From NCBI GenBank assembly GCA_008360975.2, contig CM039210.1:13332293-13396292 (forward strand): a DNA stretch of 64,000 bases. Direction: 5' to 3'. The number at the start of each line of letters is the position of its first letter. Position 1 is the first letter of the stretch. The notes beneath the pieces were generated by a model that saw only the letters and a list, made by a program, of their open reading frames with translations, had not been told where the DNA came from and did not search any database. The position numbers were made by a program, and so were the translations under genes. Shown here one piece after another: positions 54,197 through 64,000 of the stretch. The stretch is from Lichenostomus cassidix (Eukaryota > Chordata > Aves > Passeriformes > Meliphagidae).

Positions 54197-55302
54197 TGTC
54201 GTGGTTTGACCCTGGCCAAATGCCAGGCACCTACGATATCTGCTCTCTGCTCTCTCCGCTCTCCCCTGCCACAGCTGGGCAGAGGAGAGGAAAAAGTTAA
54301 CACAAAAAGGGCTCATGAGCTGAGATGAGGAACCACGAGAAGACGCACTGAGGGCAAAACAGGCTCAACTTAAAGTTGCAATGTGATGTATTGCTTACAG
54401 AGCCAGAGGAGGATAAATGAGAAGTAAAATTAAGCCTTCAGCAACACCATTTGTCCGCTCACCCCCTCCCTCCTCCCCACCACCAGCACGGGGGGACAGG
54501 GTATGGGGGTTGGGTCAGTCCATCACCGAGATCTTCTTCCGCTGCTCAGGGAGAGGAGTCGTCCTCTGCGTTGCCATGGGGTCCCTCCCACGGGAGGCAG
54601 CTCTCCATGAACTCCTCCAGCATGGGTCCACTCTTACGAGCAGCAGCCTGCCCGAACCTGCTGCAATATAAGCCTCCTGCCATGGGCAGACAGTCCTCCC
54701 AAAACTGCTGCCATGTGGGCCCTTCATCCATAGGGTGCAGACCTCCGAGGCCAGGCTGTTTCCATCTTGGGAGCAAGGCCTCTCTCCCCACTGGGACTCC
54801 CAGTGGATCACAGCTTCCTCCAGGCATCCACCCACTCTGGTGTGGCCACCTCCCCACAGGCTGCGAGTGGATTTATGCATCCCCCACAGACCCCATGGGC
54901 TGCAGGGGGACAACCTCCTTCACCATGGTCATCACCATGGCTGGCAGAGTCAGCTTCAGTGCCTGGAGCACCTCCTCTCTCTCCTTCTCCACTGGCCTTG
55001 GTGTCTCCATGTTGTTTTCCCTCACATATTCTCACCTCCTCCTCCTTCTCTGGCTAAAAAGAAGTGCATGGGCCCATTGTTTTGATTGTCTTCTTAAATA
55101 TGTTATCACAGAAGCATAACCAACATCTCTAACTGGCCCAGCCTTGGCCAGCGGCATGTCCATCATCTTCAGAGCCATCAGAGTTTGGCTCTGCTGGACA
55201 TAGTTAAAACTTCCAGAACCTTCAAACAGAAAACACAGGAGTAATCTTTGTGGGCCCCCCTCCCCCCCACTAGCAAAAACTGGGCCAAGCAAAACCAACA
55301 CA
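54197..55302 (-). repeat. Solo LTR-M, copy 2 (full length)
   Basis: 1106 bp, TGTCGTGGTTTG...ACCAACACA, perfect 5-bp duplication GGAGT (54192-54196 and 55303-55307). Long overlapping open frames on both strands at 54417-55119 are LTR sequence, not genes. Confidence 0.92.
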
Positions 55303-55311
55303 GGAGTCTTC

Positions 55312-55962
55312 TTGTCACCGAATCTGCGGGAAAAAATACAAAATCTCTCCAACAACATTTTAACGTTAGAGAGTCAGGGCATTACTTTATTATCTGGCCA
55401 GGATGTTGTTCTGGCCAGGATGTACCACAGAAATCATCTCATCCACACATAGCCCGGGTGTGCAGAGAGAATCATTCCATGATACACAGCTTTTACTTGA
55501 TTTTTCAGATATTTTATACAGTAAAAATACATAGGAAAGCATTGGCTCAGTGTTCATTGGTCTAAAGTTGAGCAAACTCTTAGTATTCAGTTTTCTATTG
55601 GATCCAAATCTCTTCGCCTCTGATGCTAATTAGATTCTTCATTCTTCAGTTTTTCTTATCAGTCCTTTTTCCAGCAAGGATGTCTTCAGCCCTGCTGGAG
55701 GTGGTCTGGGGTAGCCGTTTGTGATATCCATCATGTCTTGTTGATAACTACAAGGTCCTGGCGAATGTTCTGTTAATAGTCTTTATCTTTCTGGTTATCT
55801 TCAGGGTCACTCCCAATCTGTTGGTATGCTGAGTTCACCAGACCTCATCTGGTGGAGCGATGCCCTGGAAGAAACCTAAAATTCCTTTTCCAGGGTAAAG
55901 ACAAACAAAACCTTTGACTAAAGTTATACAAAATTTTTTTAACCTGATGTATTTTCTAACAT
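55312..55962 (-). repeat. Solo LTR-N, copy 1
   Basis: 651 bp, TGTCACCGAA...TTCTAACA, 4-bp duplication TTCT (55308-55311 and 55963-55966). It lies five bases from LTR-M copy 2 in the same pol relic. Confidence 0.88.
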
Positions 55963-56158
55963 TCTGTCTTTATCTCCGTGATTTTAGTTAATTCATCTAC
56001 CTTTTGATTCCAGTTTGTGGCTGCTTTTTTATCCTTGGCATGGGCTTTAACCTATCCTGTTTTGAATGGTGTTTTTCTGGCTATATTTAATAATGATTGC
56101 CAATCGCGAGATTCCTAAATGGGAGATCTATTTACTTCCTAATTTAGGGATTCCCCTT

Positions 56159-57091
56159 TGTATTGGGTTTGCATGGCCTGGTTTTGGTAGTGGGGGTGGG
56201 TAGCTCTTGTGAGAAACTGCTAGAAGCTTTCTCCATGTCTAGCAGAGCCAAGCCTTGTCTACTCCAAAGATGGATGTGCCAGTGGTCAAGGCTGGCCCAA
56301 AAATAAATGGCAGTAACGCCTCTGTGATAATATATTTAAGAAAAAAATAGAAAAAAAAATCTTATTGCACAGTTCTAATTGCGGCCAGAGAAGAGTAGGG
56401 GGAGAATATGCCAGAGAAACAACTCTGCAGACACCAAGGTTGTCACCGAAATTGGGGGAAAAACATAAACCCTCCAACAACATTTTTAATGTTAGAGAGG
56501 CAAGGCATTACTTTATTTTCTGGCCAGGATGTGACACAGAAATAATTTCATTCACACATAGCCTGCGTGTGCAGGAAGATCATTCCATGACACAAGGTTT
56601 TTACAAGATTTTCCTCCAAACTTTATACAGTCAAAATTCATAGAGATGTATTGGTTCAGTGTTCATTGGTCTAAAGTTGTTTAGCCCTTCATATTTGGTT
56701 TCCTATTGGATCCAAATTTCTTCACCTCTGATGTCAATTAGATCTTCCCTCCTTGATTTTCTTATCAGTCTTTTCCAGACTAGATGTCTCCAACTCTGCC
56801 AGAGGCAGCATCTGGGGTAGATGTTCATGGATGGTTGTTGATGTTCTGTTGATGGTCTTTACCTTTTTGGGTATCTTTTGGGCTACTCCGAGACTGTTAA
56901 TATGTTAAGTTCATCTCTGTAGAGTGGTGCTACATCCCATAAGAAAAACTTTAAAAATTCCTTTCCCCAAGGGAAAGGCAAACCAAGACTGTCTAGAAAA
57001 ATAAAATAAAATAAAAATTTTAAATGTTATATTGTTTACAACAAGGTCAGTGGAGGAGGGGCAGGAGGTGCTACAGGCACCAGAGTTGGGA
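56159..57091 (+). repeat. LTR-M copy 3, fragment, opposite orientation
   Basis: 56159-56440 and 57044-57091 match the reverse complement of LTR-M around LTR-N copy 2. It breaks off where LTR-H begins. Confidence 0.7.
56441..57043 (-). repeat. Solo LTR-N, copy 2
   Basis: 603 bp, 4-bp duplication AGGT (56437-56440 and 57044-57047). The LTR-M text rejoins across it (ACACCAAGGT-CAGTGG). Confidence 0.88.
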
Positions 57092-58660
57092 TGTTACAAA
57101 TGGAGACAAGAGTTTAGACAGGTCCTGCCTTTGACTCCGATTTCTGGCAGTAGCTCTGTTTGAGGCGGCCTGCACCCCAAATGGCTCTCGCTTGCAAGTC
57201 CTTAAGAAAGGCCGATTAGGTCTATTATAAAATGAATTATTTATTGAATAGACACAAGATTAACAGACATAAGACTTTAAACAGACTATGTACTACACAG
57301 GATAAAAAAAACCAAACTACTAGTAGATAAAAGATACAGTGCACAATCGTCTTGGTTTGAAAGACAGGTGTCTGCCAAGAGAGGTTGAACCCTCCCTTAG
57401 AACAGAGAATGTGATTTTTTTTTCCTCCCTCCGAATTATTTAATTTTGTAAATCAAGGGCTTTCAGGCAAAGGTATGGGAAAAAGGAATATCAGTTCTTT
57501 ACTAGTATCTATAAACAAGCAATAACAATAATAGCAACCACAACTAGAACCAGAAAACCAATAGCAGATGACTTGTGAGCTGCTGAGCCTTTTCCCGTGT
57601 GGTGTAATCACAGTTGCAAGCAGCAGGGGCGCTGTTGAGCTCCCAGCCGGGCAATGCAGGTGCGATGACTCCCGAGCAGCTGCAGGTGGCGCTGTGGCAC
57701 AGGGTCAGGTCAGCCTCAGGCAGCTGGTAATGGCGGGCAGGCTGAGAAGCATGCAGGGTAGCGAAGCAGCTCGGAGCAGCGAGAAAGCAGGGCAGCAGGG
57801 GCAGGAGCTGGCTCTCTCCCCGGCTAGCTAGCGAGGTAGCAAGGATTTCTGCAGTCACAGCAGACGCCGCGGTCTCGTGCGGCAGAGGGCAGGGGCAGGC
57901 AGCAGAGGCAGCCGGACTCTCCCAGCAGCAGCTGCGAGAAAAACGCAGCCCAGGGAAACGTGCTCTTCCCAGTGGGAAAAAAGGTTGAATCAAAGCTCAC
58001 CCAGCCAGGAGAAGAAAACAAACAGGGCACAGTTGGATTTCCTCTGGTCGCAGCCGAAAAGCAAAGAGCCCCCTCTCCTCCCAGCGTCCAAACCACGAGA
58101 GAGCGTTCCAAGGGCCGGCTCTTCCCTTACCCTGCCCTGCCCAAGCACACCCTTTGTCTTTTACAAAAGACTTGATAGCTCTAAACATCCAACTATTTGT
58201 TACTTAGTAACAGTGATGGAGAAAAATTCTAAGCCCTTCCCCAAACTCCAACAACAATAAAAGCTACCTATATTACAGCTAGTGAAGAAATAGTATAGAT
58301 TAGGAGTCAATGTGACTTTCCACCGAATTGATGATGGAGTACACATAGAGCCCTTTCACACGATTTCCGGAAAAGTAACCATTTTCTTCAGGGAGAAGCC
58401 CTACATGTTTCCAGGTTGTGTGTAGGAGACTTCTGCCTCTGTGAAAGTTTGCATAGCTTTTATAGTTTGTAAAGTGAAGTGTCTGTCAGTCATAAATTCC
58501 AGCAGCTTATCTCCCTATATCTTGTTCTCAGGGCAAAATATTTATTGTCAACTGGGAGTTCTACCCCTGGCACCAGAGAGAGAGATAACTCACTAGCCAG
58601 AGACAACCCACTAGTCAGACAAGCCAGCCTGAGTTATCTCATCAATTCATGGGAGGGGGG
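57092..58660 (-). repeat. LTR-H copy 3, holding LTR-K
   Basis: Starts TGTTACAAATGGAGAC; matches 46737-47441 and 63188-63912. The outer end near 58660 is degraded. Confidence 0.75.
57348..58263 (-). repeat. Solo LTR-K, copy 2
   Basis: 916 bp, perfect 5-bp duplication ACAAT (57343-57347 and 58264-58268). The first base is C instead of T. Confidence 0.9.
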
Positions 58661-59165
58661 AGAATGTCTGGAGCTATTGAACCAGCCGATGGACAGAACA
58701 GATAAGCTCTTCTGTGGTAGGGGGGAAGTCCTCCCATACTCCTCCATTCAACAAATAGTAAAAGTAGAGAATTTAGGGCCTAATACAGTGAGTAATCCAC
58801 CTCCTATCACAGTAGCAACCCCACCAGGTACAGATAATAACTTAATGGGTGTCTGGTTTACAGACCCATCAGCTGTGAGAAAGGCAATGAGTGGCATTAC
58901 AAACATGCAGCAGTAGAGGTTGCCACAGAGAAAGAGAGGGCAGAGGAAGGAAAGGGCAGCGTTCAAGTAGGAGAGCTGAAAGATGTATTGTTAGCTGCTG
59001 TCAGAGACTGAAATGTTATGGTTCATGGTTTAAACATTAATATGAAAGACTTGCCCATTATGGCAAAATTGTATAACAAAGCTGCACCAACAAAGCCCAC
59101 CCCATCCTGAATGGGCCTCCTGACTGAAACCTTGAACTGTGAGTTAAGTCGCCTAAGAGAACTTG

Positions 59166-60261
59166 TGTCATGGTTTGACCCTGGCCAGATGCCAGGCACC
59201 CACTAAAACCGCTCACTTACTCCCCCCTACAGCTGGACAGAGGAGAGAAAATTTACCAAAGGGTTGGTGAGTTGACATAAGGACCGGAAGAAAACTCTCA
59301 TCAATCACCATCAAGGGAAAAACAGGCTCAACTTGGAGATATGCATTGAATTTACTACACTAACAAAATCAGAGCAGGATAATGAGAAGTAAAATAAGAC
59401 CCTTAAAAAAAAACTTCCCCCCCACCCCTCCCTCCTTCCCAGCTCTACATCCTTCCCCAGCAGCACCAGGAGACAGGGAAGGGGGATTATGGTCAGTTCA
59501 TCACCTGTAGCTTCTCCTGCTGCTCAGGGAGAGGAGTCCTTCCCCTGCTGCACCATGGGGTCCCTCCCATGGGAGACAGTTCTCCGTGAACTTCTCCAAC
59601 GTGCCTTCATCTCACAAGCAGCAGCTCCCTGCAAACTGCTGCAATGTGAGTCCATCCCACCAGCAGACAGTCCTCCTCAAACTGCTGCAGTGTGGACCAC
59701 TCTTCCATGGAGTGCAGTCCTTCAAGGACAAGCTGCTCCAGCATGGGAGCAGGGCCCCTCTCTCTCTACGGGCCTCCCACAGGATCATAGCCTCCTCTCA
59801 GGCATCCACCTGCTCCAGCATGGGCTCCTCCACGGGCTGCAGGTAGATCTCTGCATCCACCATGGACCTCCATGGGCTGGAGTAGGACAGCCTGCTTCAA
59901 TGGTTTTCACCATAGGCTGCAGAGTAATCTTGGCTCTGGCATCTGGAGCACCTCCTCCCCCTCCTTCTCTACTGACCTTGGTGTCTGCATATTTTTCTTC
60001 TCACATGTTCTCATTCTTCCTCTTCTGTAGTCACAATTAAAACTGCACCACAAGCTTTGTTTTGATTTCTTCTTAAATATGTTACCACAGAGGCATTACC
60101 ACCATTTCTGATTGGCTCAGCCTTGGCCAGCAGCACATCCATCCTTAGAGCCACAAGGGATTGGCTCTACCGGACATGGAGGAAGCTTGTAGCAGCTTCT
60201 CACAGAAGCCACCTCTGTGGTGCCCCCACTCCCAAAAACCAGGCCATGCAAAACCAATACA
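59166..60261 (-). repeat. Solo LTR-M, copy 4
   Basis: 1096 bp, perfect 5-bp duplication ACTTG (59161-59165 and 60262-60266). Confidence 0.92.
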
Positions 60262-60326
60262 ACTTGAGATAAAAGTGACACTTCTGTTCTATCATTTCAG
60301 GTCTGGGAAGAAACAGATAAGGCTGG

Positions 60327-60725
60327 TGTTAGCGTGGAAAACACATAATCACTGAATGATTATATGCAGGTGCCTTTATTCGAGCTCGGGAAGCCGGGGT
60401 GTAACATCTACCCAAATCTGGCTTCGCCATAGGTTTGAAAGAAGTACAATTTTATACCTGTTCTTACAGAACAGTGATGTAATCATATGTTAATCATCAA
60501 CTTATCATTGTTCCATTGTTTCCCCCCAAGCATGACTTTAAGCCCCCTTATCTCCCATAGTATTTCTGATTTATTTCACAGGTGCTAATCCGCATGATTT
60601 CACTAAAACAATCCCCATTCTCTAAGCAATCTTCGTGATCATGTCGCTGAGCCCCGTACATGCAGTGCCTACCTATCCTGTTCCTAAAGCCTATTTTTAA
60701 TTAACATTTTAACCCAATGTTAACA
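60327..60725 (-). repeat. Solo LTR-S
   Basis: 399 bp, TGTTAGCGTGG...TGTTAACA, 4-bp duplication CTGG (60323-60326 and 60726-60729). CCTTTATTC gives a reverse polyA signal. Confidence 0.85.
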
Positions 60726-61091
60726 CTGGGAGAGCATCCACAGAAGGGCCAAGCCCAGCAGCTGTCCTGAAAATTATCCCTGGCTGGCTTTGGGGTGAAG
60801 GCCATAGCCCACAGGCTTATATATTGAGACCAGATTTTCACAGACACCACGCCCCCCCCAACCAAGGGGGGCAGAGAACAGTTTTGGGTGCGTGGCATAA
60901 CCTCTGGTCAGAGGCAGTGAATGCCCCTCCTCCCTTACACAAACTGTCTCAGCTGTAAACCCCCCCCCCACCCCAGGAAACCCACATCCACAGGACATTC
61001 ATGTGAGGGGCAGCTGAAGGGGTGTCATAATCCATCAAAGACCCCTGAAGAGCTCCCCAGACTCATTCCTGAGGCTTTGCACCAGAGCACT

Positions 61092-62080
61092 TGAGAGAGA
61101 CCAATCTGATTTTTGTTTATGCCTCAACATATGTTATACATGAGGTGAAAAAATTACCTTAGGGTCTGTATACGTGTTGGGAGCTCTATCCCCAGAGAGG
61201 CTTTGCCTGGCAGCCAATCAGGAGAGAGGAAGCTTCCACTACTGGTCTGCAAGCAACACCCCCCTTGCTGGTGGGTCAGATCCCCGGATGCCTGGGAAAA
61301 AATGCGCAGAAAAAGTGCACGGGAAGTCACGCTATAGGAGGGCCAAGCACATAAAGGCAGTTGGCTGCGACACAGCCCAGGGGCTATTTTCTTTGGGTTT
61401 CTTGGAGGGAGCGGGGGCTCTCCTGGAAGGTCAGCTCTGCCCTCTCCTTGCAATCCCGCCCCTTTCCTGGCTGTCTGTCCTATTTGCCCGTGTCCTGCTC
61501 TGCTTCGCTGCTTCCTCGAGGCAGCTCCGTGGCCGCGACAACCTTGTGCTCGCTCTTTCTCCGACGGAGCTGAGCCGCCGCTGCCTGCACCCTGCCTGTG
61601 CCCAGCCCGGAGCCGCCTGCACGCAGCTGCCGTGTGTTCCGCAGCAGCTCCGCAGCCGTCACCGCCTGCAGCCGCCGTGCTCCGACCCTGACCGCCTGCA
61701 GCTGCTCCTCGAGTCCTGTTCCTGTTCTTCGCCCATGGGAGGGACACGCAGCTGCTGCTGTTTGGAAATCGCGCCCAGCCGCCACGGGAGCCACGCAGAC
61801 TCCTCGCAGCTCGCAGCGCACACGCTCCATCTACCAAACCCTCGCCAACGGGGCGCCCGGGGTACAGCGGTAACAATCTGTCTGGTATTCTTTCTCTCCC
61901 CGCTTCTCATTTTCCCTCTTTGTTCCTTTTTCTGTCCCCATTTGGTAGGAACACTTACCCTTCTTTATCAATAAACAGTTCTCAGATATAATATTGCCGC
62001 GTTTGCGCTTTATTTTTTGTCCGAGAAATCTATTAAAAAGAATCGTTCCCGACTTCCTCTTTTTACAACGGAATGGGACA
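61092..62080 (+). repeat. Solo LTR-T, GC-rich
   Basis: 989 bp, TGAGAGAGACC...GAATGGGACA, perfect 5-bp duplication GCACT (61087-61091 and 62081-62085). The centre 61430-61870 is GC-rich and yields spurious long frames; CAATAAACAG lies near 61969. Confidence 0.9.
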
Positions 62081-62344
62081 GCACTGCACGTGATGCGAAA
62101 TGATGCAACTGATCCAGAGTCTTGCAAGAGACAGTGTCAAACTTGCCCCTCCCCTCAGGGGAGGTGCCTGGGTGTTCCCACCTGTCCCAAACATATATTA
62201 ATCCATTGAATTCTATGCCTTTTGGCAGGGGATCCTCACCACCAAGAAGACCAGATGGAGAGGATCAACAGGACACTGTTGGGACCCACGGAGGGGGGTG
62301 ATATGTTTCTACTTAATCTGTCTCTTCACTCTTCCTTTCTCCCC

Positions 62345-62590
62345 CCACCTCTCTTTCTCTTTCTCTTTTCTTTTCTTTTCTTTTCTTTTCTTTTCTTTTC
62401 TTTTCTTTTCTTTTCTTTTCTTTTCTTTTCTTTTCTTTTCCTTTCTTTTCTTTTCTTTTCCTTTCTTTTTTTTCTTTCTTTTCTTTCTTTTCTTTCTTTT
62501 CTTTCTTTTCTTTCTTTTCTTTCTTTTCTTTCTTTTCTTTCTTTTCTTTCTTTTCTTTCTTTTTCTTTCTTTCTCTCTCTCTCCTTCTCT
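62345..62590. repeat. (TTTTC)n and (TTTCTTTTC)n microsatellite
   Basis: Nearly pure pyrimidine repeat inside LTR-R copy 2, just upstream of ATTAAATAAAA. The long Phe/Leu/Ser open frames across it are artefacts. Confidence 0.95.
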
Positions 62591-62845
62591 CTCTCTTTTC
62601 CTCTTTTACTATTAAATAAAATATATAAATTTTTTGGTATCAACATTGAACTTCGTTTGAGTTTTAATCTTGTTTTGGGGAATATTCAAACCTCAGGTTC
62701 ATTCCGCAATTCATATTAAGCAGATTGTAACAGCTGCAAGAGAAGGAGCAGAGGCTATTTACTGTGACTCATGGACAGTGTATAAAGGAGACACTGATTG
62801 GATAATATTGTGGGAAGTAAATAATTGGAAAAGTGAGTAAGGTTC

Positions 62846-63116
62846 TATATTGGGTCTGACTGAGAGAGAGTTGATTTTCCCTTAGCAGCCCTCACAGTGC
62901 TGTGCTTTCAATTGGTAGCTTGAAAGGTACTGATAACACACCAGTGTTTTGGCTACTGTTGAGCAGTGCTGGCACAGCATCAGCACTGTCTCTCTAACAT
63001 TCCCCCTCCCCCCCATCAAGGGGTTGGGAGTGGGCAAGATCCTGGGAAGGGACACAAATAATCCAGCTGACCCAAATTAACCAAAGGGATATTCCATACC
63101 ACATAATGTCAGCTCA
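62846..63116 (+). repeat. LTR-U copy 3, partial
   Basis: TATATTGGGTCTGACTG... matches 1693-2210 without LTR-B. It breaks off near GTCAGCTCAG. Confidence 0.75.
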
Positions 63117-63187
63117 GTGTCCTTATGGAACAGGTATGAGGCTCTGGGTAAATGATAGTGAATGTGAAGGTCTACCCGGGGGGTTGC

Positions 63188-63912
63188 TGTTACGAGTGGA
63201 GACAGAGGGTGGATAGATTTTACCAGCTGCCTAGGCCTATGACAACTAGTTATCAACCTATTCAGAGTGACCAGCACCCCAAAAACCCAGTCTTGCTTAC
63301 AAGTCCTTATAAAGATGGACGATTCAGGTCTAATATAAAATAGATTACTGTTTATTAGACACAAGAGAGAACAGAGCAAAGAACCAGACAACTTATTACT
63401 ACACAATACATGAAAAGCTACTCATAGCTAAACAAACATATATATATATTGCCCAAAAATAGGGAGACTAAGAACAATAGAGCGCTTAAAAGGTACTTAA
63501 TTTTGTTATTATAGCTAGCAAAGAAAAATACAATTTTAGGAAACCAATGATCTTACCAAAATCCAATTTGGTGCTGACATACATTAGAATCCTCCCTCAA
63601 CCTTGCAAGAAGTTACCACAGAGCTGCGTCCAGACTCTGGGGAGAGGCTTTCCTCACACTCCAGTATCCATATAGAAAAGCTTCTACCTTTTCTGAAATT
63701 TCGTGAGTGTTTTATAGGATAAGAGTGTGCCTTGTGTGGTCACCAAAAATTATTGTTGTTTATTTTCTACATTCTCTCTTCATTCCACAATATGAGTTAC
63801 GGGGTAGTGGTTTTAGACTTTTGGGTGCCAACAGATAACCCTGGCTAGGCTATCAACCTAACTGAGCCATCCATCTTCTGCAACCGAGTGTGGGGGGGAA
63901 CGTCCTGCCACA
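63188..63912 (-). repeat. LTR-H copy 4
   Basis: TGTTACGAGTGG...CCTGCCACA, about 725 bp. The flank at 63913-64000 matches that of the copy at 46737-47441, so the internal 3' end of the same provirus type follows and runs out of the window. Confidence 0.8.
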
Positions 63913-64000
63913 CTCCACCCCTGTGACCCAAAGGCACTACTCTTACCTCATGAAGTGACAGTGCAGGTGTCTCTTGCCCCCATGCTATAAAAGCACTCAT
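63913..64000 (-). other. 3' internal end of the LTR-H retrovirus (window edge)
   Basis: Conserved with 47442-47530; on minus it ends in a CACAGGGGTGGAG purine tract beside the LTR. No frame in the available bases. Confidence 0.55.

Larger units (their letters stand above)
52080..56158 (-). pseudogene. pol: Minus-strand ERV pol relic: RNase H end and integrase
   Basis: Read on minus after removing four insertions: 'VDELTK' (end of RNase H, about 56000), an HHCC zinc region ('LHQKLGHTGKEA', CEII...PQC, near 54170-53720), a core with a decayed second Asp (SNNG, near 53410), 'YYSQSNGIIERAYGLLKKSLEP' style text near 52550 holding the Glu, then an SH3-like tail (52350-52117). Stops are common. Interrupted by LTR-N, LTR-M, LTR-O and LTR-C. 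Its retroviral class is uncertain. Confidence 0.75.
58999..62732 (+). repeat. LTR-R copy 2, holding three LTRs
   Basis: TGTCAGAGACTG...GATTGTAACA, 5-bp duplication GCTGC (58994-58998 and 62733-62737). Contains LTR-M copy 4, LTR-S and LTR-T. The pyrimidine tract before its AATAAA is expanded to about 240 bp. Confidence 0.9.
58680..62845 (+). pseudogene. pol: Plus-strand ERV pol relic: RNase H
   Basis: 58741-58998 plus 62733-62840 around LTR-R. It shows VWFTDPSA (first Asp), 'QVGELKDVLLAA' (Glu) and YCDSWTVYKG (Asp), ending 'WEVNNWK'. One frameshift near 58890. Neither the RT upstream nor the integrase downstream is found. Confidence 0.8.

Noticed and set aside
54417..55119. 222-residue frame and partners
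   Set aside because: Entirely inside LTR-M, which is flanked by the GGAGT duplication; similar frames occur in the other LTR-M copies at 48450 and 59489 because the LTR is shared.
57544..58260. 149- and 127-residue frames
   Set aside because: Inside LTR-K copy 2; the LTR-K copy at 49482-50152 shows the same artefact.
61154..61974. 240-266 residue frames on both strands
   Set aside because: Inside the GC-rich centre of LTR-T between GCACT duplications; both strands open, no domain.
62222..62719. 165-residue Phe/Leu/Ser frame and its Lys/Glu reverse
   Set aside because: Direct translation of a TTTTC/TTTCT microsatellite inside LTR-R.
1..64000. tRNA, rRNA, snRNA and host exons
   Set aside because: I found no cloverleaf-like, rRNA-like or exon-like sequence; a tRNAscan/Infernal and host-protein search would be needed to be certain.

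Overview
The window looks like a stretch of songbird (passerine) heterochromatin made almost entirely of endogenous retroviruses. I see no host gene, tRNA, rRNA or CRISPR array. The bird assignment rests on a CR1-type LINE tail (51935-52065), avian-style LTRs, an alpharetrovirus-like envelope transmembrane subunit, and a tRNA-Trp-type primer-binding site. The density and depth of nesting suggest a female-specific W chromosome or a similar low-recombination region. That placement is an inference.

Layout, left to right. (1) 1-1683: 3' end of an ERVL provirus (integrase plus 3' LTR). (2) 1693-16165: a decayed plus-strand ERVL (here ERVL-2) with 5' LTR, primer-binding site, gag, protease and RT. 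It is split by LTR-Q, LTR-R and other LTRs. LTR-Q itself holds a complete minus-strand ERVL provirus (ERVL-3, 3340-11106, 5-bp target duplication AGGGG). (3) 16166-46736: a plus-strand class I, gammaretrovirus-like provirus (ERV1-W) inserted in the RT gene of ERVL-2. (4) 20710-42972, inside the ERV1-W protease: a minus-strand class II provirus (ERVK-D, 6-bp duplication CTAGGT) with gag, dUTPase-protease, pol and env. (5) Inside ERVK-D: ERVL-4 in env (22010-27913, GCGCC), a non-autonomous LTR element F in the primer-binding site (33960-36300, GGGGTC), ERVL-5 in the 5' LTR (36575-42834, TTTTC) and a solo LTR-B in the 3' LTR. ERVL-5 carries a solo LTR-G in gag, so five insertion levels are stacked. 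(6) 46737-64000: solo and partial LTRs (families H, K, L, M, N, O, R, S, T) in two pol relics, one minus-strand (integrase, 52080-56158) and one plus-strand (RNase H, 58680-62845).

Many insertions show perfect target-site duplications, so the order of events can be read. LTR-LTR mismatches counted by eye agree with the nesting: about 18 in 395 for ERVK-D, 10 in 511 for ERVL-5, 7 in 396 for element F, and 2 in 469 for ERVL-4. ERVL-4 is the youngest and most intact, with long gag and pol frames separated by a single in-frame UAG.

The most interesting signals are: (a) an ERVL Gag with an N-terminal multi-pass, sequon-bearing membrane domain, present in two divergent ERVL lineages of this window and possibly a third; (b) a perfect hairpin at fixed distance 3' of the gag UAG stop, conserved between divergent ERVLs; (c) loss of the second catalytic aspartate of integrase, shared by the two best-preserved ERVL proviruses, which implies mobilisation in trans; (d) a Trp-to-UAG pattern in ERVL-3 consistent with G-to-A editing. 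Element names and LTR letters are my own labels. LTR ends without a stated duplication are approximate.
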